The notes under the pieces are model-generated. The model had not been told where the DNA came from, searched no databases, and saw nothing but the letters and a program-made list of their open reading frames with translations. Made by a program: the position numbers and the translations under genes. Of a stretch of DNA of 54,481 nt, positions 43,557-51,836 are shown in pieces. The DNA is from Levilactobacillus mulengensis. GTDB taxonomy: Bacteria > Bacillota > Bacilli > Lactobacillales > Lactobacillaceae. The stretch is from NCBI RefSeq assembly GCF_003946045.1, contig NZ_RHNW01000017.1, forward strand, positions 1 through 54,481, in the 5' to 3' direction. Each line of letters opens with the position of its first letter. Within the stretch, counting starts at the first letter, position 1.

Positions 43557-44906
43557 GAGCGTAAAATATCTTGTGTAAATGCATAAAAGATTTCTGAATT
43601 GTATAGAAATAGGGAATGCCTTCCCTTATGATATTTAGTAACCACAGAAAACATCACAGGAGGCATTCCCCATGAATGAACTTACCACAGAAATTATCGC
43701 TGCACTAGCCCAAAAGCAAGATTTGGACGAAGTTTTTCGTCACCACCTCAAAATTGCGATTAACCAGCTGCTTCAAACCGAATTGGCAGAGTTTTTGGGT
43801 TACGAACGCTACTCATACGCTGGGATTAACACTGGTAATAACCGCAACGGCAGTTATGAACGCTCATTTGATACGAAGTATGGCCAACTTAACTTAACCA
43901 TTCCCCGAGATTGCAATGGCCGGTTTGAAAATCATACCTTGCCAGCCTACGGTCGGCACAGTGATAATTTAGAAACAACGGTCATTCAGTTGTATACCAA
44001 GGGAATTACCACTGCTGAAATTGCCGAACTCATTGAGAAAATGTACGGTGCTCACTACTCCAAAGCCACGGTTTCCAACATGACTAAAGCCGTCAATGAA
44101 CAGGTTCAAGCTTTCCAGCAACGGCGACTGGCTTCACAATATGCGGCCATCTTCTTAGATGCCACTTACTTGCCGTTAAAGCGGGATACCGTTCAAAAAG
44201 AAGCCGTTCATATTGCGATTGGCATTCGTCCAGATGGTACGAAAGAAGTGCTGAACTACCAAGTTGCGCCAACAGAATCGACTGGAATCTGGACTGAACT
44301 GCTGGGAACCTTGATCAAGCAGGGCGTTAAAGATGTGCTGTTGTTTGTGGCCGATGGGTTAGTTGGTTTGGATGAAGGCTTGAATCGGCATTTTCCTAAA
44401 GCCAAACGACAACGTTGCCTGGTTCATGTTGGGCGGAATCTGATGAACAAAGTTCGCGTAAAAGACCGCAAGGCCGTGATCAGTGACTTTAAACAAGTTC
44501 ATCGGGCCGCCAACCGTGAAGCAGCCGAACTGAAACTGAATGAGTTCGCCAACAACTGGCATCAGACCTATCCCAAATTAATCAAAGATCTGTTTAAAAT
44601 GCCGAATTTACTCACTTTCATGGACTTTCCATCAGCTATCCGGCAATCACTATACTCCACTAACCTGATTGAGAACTTTAATAAGCATCTCAAGCGCACC
44701 ACCCACCACAAAGAACAATTTCCAACGGAAGATTCACTGGATCGCTTCCTGGTTTCTCAGTTTAATGTTTATAACGAGAAGTCTCTGAAGCGGATCCACC
44801 GAGGGTTCAAAGGACTCCAGGACACCTTGGAAGCATCATTTCTTTAAGTTAGTTACATATTATATGTACGAAGGCATTTCATTTACACAAGATTCTTGAC
44901 GCTACC
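43555..44906 (+). mobile_element. IS256-family element
   Basis: The right end is GGTAGCGTCAAGAATCTTGT (inverted, ending at 44906); the left end GAGCGTAAAATATCTTGTG (from about 43556) is an imperfect match. The transposase is intact. Just outside the right end, at 44913, another IS256-type end stands head to head, separated by six bases. Confidence 0.85.
43672..44847 (+). CDS. IS256-family (mutator) transposase
   Basis: 391 residues, CAGGAGG site. The N-terminus reads MNELTTEIIAALAQKQDLDE; GNNRNGSYERSFDTKYGQLN and IPRDCNGRFENHTLP are family hallmarks. The catalytic residues are Asp in AAIFLDATYLPLK, Asp in LLFVADGLVGLDE, and Glu in STNLIENFNKHLKR. The CLVHVGRNLM motif is present. Full length. 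Confidence 0.95.
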   Translation: MNELTTEIIAALAQKQDLDEVFRHHLKIAINQLLQTELAEFLGYERYSYAGINTGNNRNGSYERSFDTKYGQLNLTIPRDCNGRFENHTLPAYGRHSDNLETTVIQLYTKGITTAEIAELIEKMYGAHYSKATVSNMTKAVNEQVQAFQQRRLASQYAAIFLDATYLPLKRDTVQKEAVHIAIGIRPDGTKEVLNYQVAPTESTGIWTELLGTLIKQGVKDVLLFVADGLVGLDEGLNRHFPKAKRQRCLVHVGRNLMNKVRVKDRKAVISDFKQVHRAANREAAELKLNEFANNWHQTYPKLIKDLFKMPNLLTFMDFPSAIRQSLYSTNLIENFNKHLKRTTHHKEQFPTEDSLDRFLVSQFNVYNEKSLKRIHRGFKGLQDTLEASFL

Positions 44907-44912
44907 ATTTTG

Positions 44913-45158
44913 GGTAGCGTCAAGAATCTTGTGTAAATGAAATGCCTTAAATTTTAATCTAGTTTTGTCACTCGGTTCATATCATTAAGCTGGTACGTCT
45001 TACTCAACAATAAGCCAAATCATGATTGCTAACCCAACAATCCCAATTAAGAACAACGCAACTATAAACATTATCATTGGAATAATGCCAAAAATTTTTA
45101 ACCACATGTTATCATTTCTTTCTGTAATCAATTATAAGCTCTTTTAAGCCATTCTATC
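44913..45158. repeat. 246-bp duplicated segment, copy 2
   Basis: Matches 28978-29223 with two substitutions and no gaps. It begins with an IS256-type terminal repeat pointing away from the IS256 at 43555-44906. Confidence 0.9.
45000..45107 (-). CDS. 35-residue hydrophobic membrane peptide, copy 2
   Basis: Encodes exactly the same 35 residues as 29065-29172. The two nucleotide differences are both silent. No further evidence about function; adjacent to the Dpt restriction operon's 3' end. Confidence 0.45.
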   Translation of the reverse strand: MWLKIFGIIPMIMFIVALFLIGIVGLAIMIWLIVE

Positions 45159-45180
45159 AACCAGAAGAATAGAAGACACG

Positions 45181-45209
45181 AAAGGCGTGACCCGCGGGTC
45201 ACGCCTTTT
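45181..45209. terminator. Terminator of the dpt operon
   Basis: GGCGTGACCCGCGGGTCACGCC is a perfect palindrome bordered by AAA and TTTT. It lies 12 bases after the dptH stop. Confidence 0.85.
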
Positions 45210-45220
45210 CTGTCGGAAGC

Positions 45221-48200
45221 TCAATCACGATTGAGACGACTCTTTAAACTATCAATGTTGACGACATCCGCCGATTTAATCAAGCGGCCCTCTTCATTCA
45301 AAATCGGTCCATTGACAATACACTGGCCCTTTTGCAATTCCGACAATTCCTGCTCATATCCTTTTTGTCGGTTACGATCAGAACTTAACGTTTTCGCAAT
45401 CGCCCGCGTCTGACTTTCCGGTGGCAGGAAGTGGACCTGCTCAGCCGTATTATAAATTGAATCGACCTCACCCTTAATACTGCTAAGCGATTGGGTAGCA
45501 AAGACACCCGACCACCCAAACTTACGGCCTTCGGTCAAAATCTTAAACGTTGGTGCTTCCCGTGCAAAATTCAAGTTTTGAACTTCATCCAGAAAGACGG
45601 GATAGACCAGATGTCGGTCCGTATGCATCTGCGAATAGTTAAATAGGTCCCATAAGACAAATTCAATCATCGCTTTTTGCACGGAGGCCGGATAGCGACT
45701 TAATTGGATAATGTTGATTTGCCCAGTTGAACCAAAGTAATCCGACCAATCAAAATTCGTCTCACCATAGGTAAAGGGATCATTATCCAACAATGTCTGC
45801 AATCGCCCATAGAGCGTTAAATCATCTTTATTTTCGGTCAACTGTTCTTTTAGCTTGCTAAAGGTATAGTGCTTACTAGTCGCCATTCCTTCATTCATAA
45901 TGGTAATCAACCGACTCTTTTGCTGAATCCCCAAGCCAAAGACAAAGTCTAAAACTTCCGCAACTCGCGACACAACGTTTTCAGCCTTTTCCTGGTAGTG
46001 AAAATCACCAATACTGTACTCGTTAAACTTAAACGGATTAATCGCCAAACGCTCCTGCATAATAATGTGTTGATGAATCTCAGGAACCTGTTGTTTCAAA
46101 ATATCATCCAACTGATCTGGCAAGTAACTATCCGTATAATCAATAATCAACGTGTCCGTTTTATTTTGCGCAAATTCGTATAACAAGGTCTGGATAAAGT
46201 ACGTTTTACCTTGTCCTGACTTCCCAGTAATCAGCATATGGCGATTTGCTAATTGATGATTGTCATACTCCCAGAATGCCTTTTGATTCGAGCCATCGAT
46301 GGTTCCTAGCAGAATACGCCGATTATCGGGAACCTCAGTCGTCTCTTCCGGCGTAGTGTGCTCTGAACGAACTAAGAGCGGCTGCTCAGCTTCCTGGCTG
46401 GCCGGACGAGCTTCTTGCACGTTTACCGATGTTGGCCGTGATTCTACCGTCGACAGACTAGCTAAATCGTCATCACGCGTCTCATCAGCTGACTGGTCAC
46501 CTGTTTCAAACGACGAGGACAGTTCAGAACGCTCAGCCGTCACCGATACATCCACGGTGGCCGTATCGGTGACCTGGGTTGCCATTGAAGTTGCTTCCTC
46601 TTGGGCTTCTGCTACCAGATGCCGATACGTTGAACCATCGTTCTGCGAAACATCGTTCAATAACCGCGACGTATCGAAGCCTAACTGATCATGCTGCACC
46701 AAATCAATCACGCGTTGGGTCTCAACACCGGAAAAACGGAAGGCATCATTTTCAGGAACTTCAACCAGCGTATAGTGGTCGTTGATCCGTAAGGAACGGT
46801 TGGTTTCTTCCCGTTTTAACGAGAAGATAAATTTGTTCCGATAAACATCCGTCAACGTATTATCCACACGTAAGTCTCCCTGGCTGACCGCCTGGCGATA
46901 GCGCTGCAACTTCTGGTAAGTGTCCGCCGTCATGTTACCATTGCTAAATAGTTTGGCGGCATTGGCAAAGTACAACTTCATAAAGAAATCCAAATAAAAG
47001 TCCGACTTAAAGTCGATGGCATCAAAGATGACTTTCTTTAACACGTTATACGTCTTGTCGACCTGACTATCTGCTTTATTGATGGCTTGATTGGCGTTCT
47101 TACCGACTTTAACCTCAGTTGGTAAAAAGGTCACCTTTAGCTGGCCTTCATATTCCCAAAGACCAATGAACAGCAAATCATCCGATATTGCGCCCTGGGC
47201 CCCCAGACTTTTGGCACTGAAGATGGCATCGTTCCGGGACTCCCCGACAAACGATCCCGACACACGTAAAATTTCTTCCAGTGAAAGTGGCACCCACACA
47301 ATATCAGGGCGGTGCAAGATGCCCAGCATTTCCTTGTAGACCGCTAGAATACTCAGCTTTTCTTTGACCGTGTTCTTTTGGTTGCGGTGACTGACCAACC
47401 GTAATAACCACTCACCATTCAGGACGTTGAACGACTTGATAATGGTGGTCAAAAATGCCTGATTATCCCGATGGTCAACGGATTCAGGAAGGTTTTCCGA
47501 CAGAATGATTTCATATTGGTGCACCTTTTTGGTCAACGTAATCGATTCATAATTGGCCGAATTCGTGTAATCCGTGTAGTGAATGACGTAGATATTCTGG
47601 TTCATCTGCGTAAAGTAATCTAACTTCACTTCCGGATTCAATAAGGTGACCCACTTACTGCCATCGAACTGGTGCTGGAACTCCTGGTTATCCACTTCTT
47701 CGACACTGTTCGTCAGGGCTTGACCATGACTCATCACGGCGTGCCGTTGAACCGTTGCCACCAAAAGTTCGTTCCAGACCTTTGCCATTTTTAGTGGACC
47801 AGACAGTTCGTCTGCCGAGAGGCCCTTAGTCCCGAAACCATTTTTAATACTATTTTGAACGTTGGTGTATTCATCGCCACCAATCAACCCATCAATCGAG
47901 TAATTCATCGTTAACTGTTCCGTGCTGTACTGACTCAGCGTTAACTGATTCGTAAACTGATAGAAGGTAATATGGTAATCGATTTCCGGATTCTCACCAT
48001 AAAAGATGTCCAACTTATTTTGAATCGTTTCAATAATTTGATCAGAATTAACATCTTTCACCGTCTTCAACGGTTGGTGGAAAAAGTCCTCATAATCCGC
48101 CTTGCTATGAATCTTGTAAAAGCGTGTAATGGTGGAACTGAGATGTTTTGCTTCATGGTTAACAATGTGCAAAGCCACCGGATTGATTTGCGAAAGGTCA

Positions 48201-50512
48201 TCCTTATTCTGTCCAATTTCATAAATCAAATAGTCCGTCACACTCTTAATTAGGGGCCGCTCATCCTTAACATTGACCGCACGGACGTTGTAAGTGATTT
48301 GTGCATTCAGCGTAAATAAGTAGTCAAAGTGCTTTTTAAAGTCCTTGAGGCGCTCCGTGATGATCTTTTGAGAAACCTCACTAAACTTGGACAGTTTTGT
48401 CTGGGAATAGATCAGCCATCTTGGGGCGTTAGAGACATAATCCGCCTTATATTCGGTGCCGTTTCGCTTAAGGTACGGCACAAGGTGCGCTGGGTTCAAC
48501 TTACGCTGAATCGTATCAGACAGTTGTTCGTGGCCGATTTCCTTTTCAACCTGCAGTTGGTAGGCCAAGAGCATCGGATTGAACGGTGCATAAGCCAGCT
48601 CACCATCTCGTTCGAATTCCCCGATATGCACGATATTTCGAATGTCGTTCGGTAATTCGATACGATTGTCTTGCTGACTAATTTCCGACTTAACTTCATC
48701 CAAAATAATCTGGACAAGGCCCTGAATCTTGTCGTCCCAGTTAACTAGGCTCATCGCGGTTTGCCGATGACGTAATTCGAAGAACAGATTACCATAGGCC
48801 GTCAGTAATGGCGCTTCCAGGGTGAAATCATCATGACCCGGGAAATACTTGTCATGGTTAATCGCATCAAACTCTAAGTCCAGAAATCTCTTCTGCGATT
48901 CGTAGACACTAAAAGCGGTCTCCCCGAAAAAGATTTGTTTGTTGCGGTAATACCCATCAAATCTATGTTGCCGCCGGAAATTTTCAAGATAGACGGCGTT
49001 CCGTGGAACGACCTGTTCATCCTCATCAACCAAAGAAAATGGCACATCGATGTTATTGATCGACAATGTAAACTCATCAGCAGCCTCGTCGTCTAAAATC
49101 AACTGGGTCGTTTTAATCGCTAACCGATTCCATTTCGTCACTTGCAGGCCATCTAAATCATCAATCGACCGTGCCGTGATTTCTTTGACCGGCCCCGTTC
49201 CCAATTCAAAATCATCGATATCACTAGGTAACTCAATCGCATATTTCTGACCACCACGAATCGCCAATCGATAAACCGGCCGCAACGCGCTAATCAACAT
49301 CGGGACAATGGGTAAAATCAAGATGTTGAAGGTAAAACGCAGTGAGCCCTTGTTTTGATGTTTATAAACGACCTTCGTCGCCATGGCCTTCTGGTCTGTT
49401 AAATGGGTAAAGGCGATTTTTAAATGATGCCCCCCCGTCTCAATTTTAGGGTTAGTGCTATCCGTCATCTTTTTAGCCAAGCCATCCTTTTTAATGACTT
49501 GATCAAACGGAATTGATAACGTTAGCTCCGGCTGCGCAGACGGATTAAAAATGATGAGTTGCCGATTCCGTTGGCCCGCCTTAGTTGATTTCTGCGGCCG
49601 ATCCCAGAGTTGGATGTCCGGATTGTCCGTTACTAATTGGTCAGCTAAATAGGAGATTTTTACCTGATTCGTCTCAGCAAGCTCAGCCTTTCCCTCTAGC
49701 ACCCGTTTGTAATCCACTGACTGCCAATCATTGCCCGCTAATGCGGTTGTGAGTCGGTCACCAGTGACGATCTTTTCTAACTTTTCTTTTGTATCCCCAA
49801 AGCCTCGAATCATGCCAATTTCAGCAAAATCCGCATGATTTTCACCCAAGCGTTTCTCGATATCATCCTCTTCGAAGGTCTCCAAACTCTTATCCTGGAA
49901 ATACCCCATCTGCGTATAATCATGGGATTCGATTTTCCCCTTTTCGATAATGGCATAGGCATCCGCAAAATCCATCAGGGTAAAGGTTTGCTCCCCCTTG
50001 AAGAAGGCCCGCACCATGACCTTTAGAATCTGTTGCTCCTTGATGCTAAGACTGTCACTTTGATCAACTTCATTTTCCAGATTTTTACGTAACTCATCAA
50101 GGTTGAACGGTCCACCCTGGCGACTGATGTCCTTCGCACCGCTATTGATACTATCCAAAATACGGTTGGAAACAAACAGTAATGCAGTATTTTCCCAAAT
50201 CCCTTGTTGTCGCCCAATCTGATTTCGCAGATTAACTAAATAGTCTGGCGTCACATTATTCGTGGACACAACCACCAACTTCATAGCTTGTGGTTGTTGG
50301 CCTAACTCAACGGCTAACCCTTTAAAGTCACTGTCTCCCTGACTCACGTGGAATTCATTGACAGTGTCCAGACGGCTCAGGTTCCCCATGAAGCTTTGAA
50401 CTTGCTGAGACTCTTCAAAGCTTAAGACGTAGCGGTCCCCCGGCGTGATATCGACCGTATTCGCCCATGAAATCAGCCGTTTACATAAGAACTCATAGTA
50501 TTCCTCTAACAT
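45221..50512 (-). CDS. dptH: DNA phosphorothioation-dependent restriction protein DptH
   Basis: 1763 residues from ATG 50512 (MLEEYYEFLCKRLISWANTV); two ATGs slightly upstream are also in frame. The first about 1250 residues have no catalytic motif I recognise. Residues about 1260-1390 are a Ser/Thr/Glu-rich linker. The C-terminal third is a HerA/FtsK-like ATPase: Walker A LITGKSGQGKTYFIQTL (about 1425), TLIIDYTDSYLPDQL, Walker B YPVFLDEVQNLNFARE (about 1635), and a motif FATQSLSSIKG. The length and order after dptF and dptG match DptH, the motor/effector of the Dnd-linked restriction system. It overlaps dptG by 20 bases. Confidence 0.85.
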   Translation of the reverse strand: MLEEYYEFLCKRLISWANTVDITPGDRYVLSFEESQQVQSFMGNLSRLDTVNEFHVSQGDSDFKGLAVELGQQPQAMKLVVVSTNNVTPDYLVNLRNQIGRQQGIWENTALLFVSNRILDSINSGAKDISRQGGPFNLDELRKNLENEVDQSDSLSIKEQQILKVMVRAFFKGEQTFTLMDFADAYAIIEKGKIESHDYTQMGYFQDKSLETFEEDDIEKRLGENHADFAEIGMIRGFGDTKEKLEKIVTGDRLTTALAGNDWQSVDYKRVLEGKAELAETNQVKISYLADQLVTDNPDIQLWDRPQKSTKAGQRNRQLIIFNPSAQPELTLSIPFDQVIKKDGLAKKMTDSTNPKIETGGHHLKIAFTHLTDQKAMATKVVYKHQNKGSLRFTFNILILPIVPMLISALRPVYRLAIRGGQKYAIELPSDIDDFELGTGPVKEITARSIDDLDGLQVTKWNRLAIKTTQLILDDEAADEFTLSINNIDVPFSLVDEDEQVVPRNAVYLENFRRQHRFDGYYRNKQIFFGETAFSVYESQKRFLDLEFDAINHDKYFPGHDDFTLEAPLLTAYGNLFFELRHRQTAMSLVNWDDKIQGLVQIILDEVKSEISQQDNRIELPNDIRNIVHIGEFERDGELAYAPFNPMLLAYQLQVEKEIGHEQLSDTIQRKLNPAHLVPYLKRNGTEYKADYVSNAPRWLIYSQTKLSKFSEVSQKIITERLKDFKKHFDYLFTLNAQITYNVRAVNVKDERPLIKSVTDYLIYEIGQNKDDLSQINPVALHIVNHEAKHLSSTITRFYKIHSKADYEDFFHQPLKTVKDVNSDQIIETIQNKLDIFYGENPEIDYHITFYQFTNQLTLSQYSTEQLTMNYSIDGLIGGDEYTNVQNSIKNGFGTKGLSADELSGPLKMAKVWNELLVATVQRHAVMSHGQALTNSVEEVDNQEFQHQFDGSKWVTLLNPEVKLDYFTQMNQNIYVIHYTDYTNSANYESITLTKKVHQYEIILSENLPESVDHRDNQAFLTTIIKSFNVLNGEWLLRLVSHRNQKNTVKEKLSILAVYKEMLGILHRPDIVWVPLSLEEILRVSGSFVGESRNDAIFSAKSLGAQGAISDDLLFIGLWEYEGQLKVTFLPTEVKVGKNANQAINKADSQVDKTYNVLKKVIFDAIDFKSDFYLDFFMKLYFANAAKLFSNGNMTADTYQKLQRYRQAVSQGDLRVDNTLTDVYRNKFIFSLKREETNRSLRINDHYTLVEVPENDAFRFSGVETQRVIDLVQHDQLGFDTSRLLNDVSQNDGSTYRHLVAEAQEEATSMATQVTDTATVDVSVTAERSELSSSFETGDQSADETRDDDLASLSTVESRPTSVNVQEARPASQEAEQPLLVRSEHTTPEETTEVPDNRRILLGTIDGSNQKAFWEYDNHQLANRHMLITGKSGQGKTYFIQTLLYEFAQNKTDTLIIDYTDSYLPDQLDDILKQQVPEIHQHIIMQERLAINPFKFNEYSIGDFHYQEKAENVVSRVAEVLDFVFGLGIQQKSRLITIMNEGMATSKHYTFSKLKEQLTENKDDLTLYGRLQTLLDNDPFTYGETNFDWSDYFGSTGQINIIQLSRYPASVQKAMIEFVLWDLFNYSQMHTDRHLVYPVFLDEVQNLNFAREAPTFKILTEGRKFGWSGVFATQSLSSIKGEVDSIYNTAEQVHFLPPESQTRAIAKTLSSDRNRQKGYEQELSELQKGQCIVNGPILNEEGRLIKSADVVNIDSLKSRLNRD

Positions 50513-51833
50513 ATTGTGCATCCCCGCTATCACTTAATTTTTCTAAAATATTGGCTTGTTCATATAAGGCAATCACCTGGTCACGCGTCATTCGATCGAA
50601 ATAAACACCACGTTCCTGTAGCGCCTTGAAAACGGCATTCAACGGCATTTTATCTTGACCAACAATCGCGGTCGTCAACATCAGCACAGTGTGCTTGTTC
50701 AGGGAGAAGGTGCGGCCCAACCGTCCGTGTTGCCGAACAAACCCTTGTTGGGCAATTTCTTCAAACGACTTCGCATACCGTGAACTGGTTCCTCGACTAC
50801 CATCACTTCTTTTAGCCAGTAACGTCCACAAACATTTCACTGCCGCCGATAAATCAGGGAACTCAAAATCGATACCGGCGGTCACTGCGGCGTCTAACTG
50901 CTGGCTGAAAATCGGTAAGAACTCAGCTAAATTGGCATATAACGCATGGATATACGCAAAATCAGGCGATAGAATCTGATTTTTCCAATAGAAATGCTTC
51001 GTATCCGGAATCAAAGCATTTAAGTAGTTCAAAACATCAACATCGGTCAACAAATCCTGCCCGTGTTGGTAGACCATTGAATACCCCGTTTTAACCGCCT
51101 GTCGTGAACGGGAAATCGATTCGTTTTCAAGCGCAAAATAAAGCGGCGTAATGGTCTGTCTGGCCTTAGAATTGCTAACTCGCGCAATGGTTTGGGTCAC
51201 ATAGGTGAAGTAATAAAATTTCAACAACTCGGCGATATGGTCATAAAAATAACCTTTATCTTGAATCAACCGTTGAACATCCTGGCGAAATAGGTCTTCA
51301 TAGTAACCCTGATTATAGAATTCAAAATGGCGAGGGGCTTGCTGCTTCGCACTCTCCGTGGCCTTGAGTCCTTCGAAAACGACACGTTCATACAAGTTCG
51401 CCGGCTGGGTCCCGCTAAAGCTCGCCACAAACGTTTGATTTTCTTTCAGCCGCAGGAGCTCAATCAAGAATTCCCCTAACCGAATTTCACCCGTGCGTTC
51501 TTTGCTTTCTGATAGTGGCAGATATTGTAACAACTTCGAACTGGGCATCTCGCGATAAATGTCTGGCGAGAAAAGTTGGTCAACGACCTGCTGATCAACA
51601 TCGGTGTCAATCAACGTACTCTTCGCCGTTAAAGCTGATTGGTTCAGGTCAACGTTCTTCCCATTAACTGCCCGCGCAATGACGCCGACCATGGGGGTGA
51701 ACCCATTTGTAAACTTGACCCGTTCCGGCTTACGCGTAAAGAAGGGTAAGATATATCCGGCAAAATCATGGGTGGCTTTAAACTTGGTCTCAAAATGTAA
51801 CGTTGTGCATAAGGCCTTAACTTGTTCGTTCAT
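50493..51833 (-). CDS. dptG: DNA phosphorothioation-dependent restriction protein DptG
   Basis: 446 residues from ATG 51833 with a GGGGGAG site, three bases after the dptF stop. A soluble protein without a motif of known chemistry; segments such as TGEIRLGEFLIELLRLKENQ and GYFYDHIAELLKFYYFTYVT are typical for the family. The C-terminal part (GTSSRYAKSFEEIAQQGFVR, QERGVYFDRMTRDQVIALYE) resembles a winged-helix region. The call relies on size, order and flanking dptF/dptH. Confidence 0.82.
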   Translation of the reverse strand: MNEQVKALCTTLHFETKFKATHDFAGYILPFFTRKPERVKFTNGFTPMVGVIARAVNGKNVDLNQSALTAKSTLIDTDVDQQVVDQLFSPDIYREMPSSKLLQYLPLSESKERTGEIRLGEFLIELLRLKENQTFVASFSGTQPANLYERVVFEGLKATESAKQQAPRHFEFYNQGYYEDLFRQDVQRLIQDKGYFYDHIAELLKFYYFTYVTQTIARVSNSKARQTITPLYFALENESISRSRQAVKTGYSMVYQHGQDLLTDVDVLNYLNALIPDTKHFYWKNQILSPDFAYIHALYANLAEFLPIFSQQLDAAVTAGIDFEFPDLSAAVKCLWTLLAKRSDGSRGTSSRYAKSFEEIAQQGFVRQHGRLGRTFSLNKHTVLMLTTAIVGQDKMPLNAVFKALQERGVYFDRMTRDQVIALYEQANILEKLSDSGDAQYVRGIL

Positions 51834-51836
51834 TGA

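Noticed and set aside
45230..50240. Many 60-130-codon frames opposite or shifted within dptH
   Set aside because: No starts with ribosome sites; they follow from the codon use of the 1763-residue gene.
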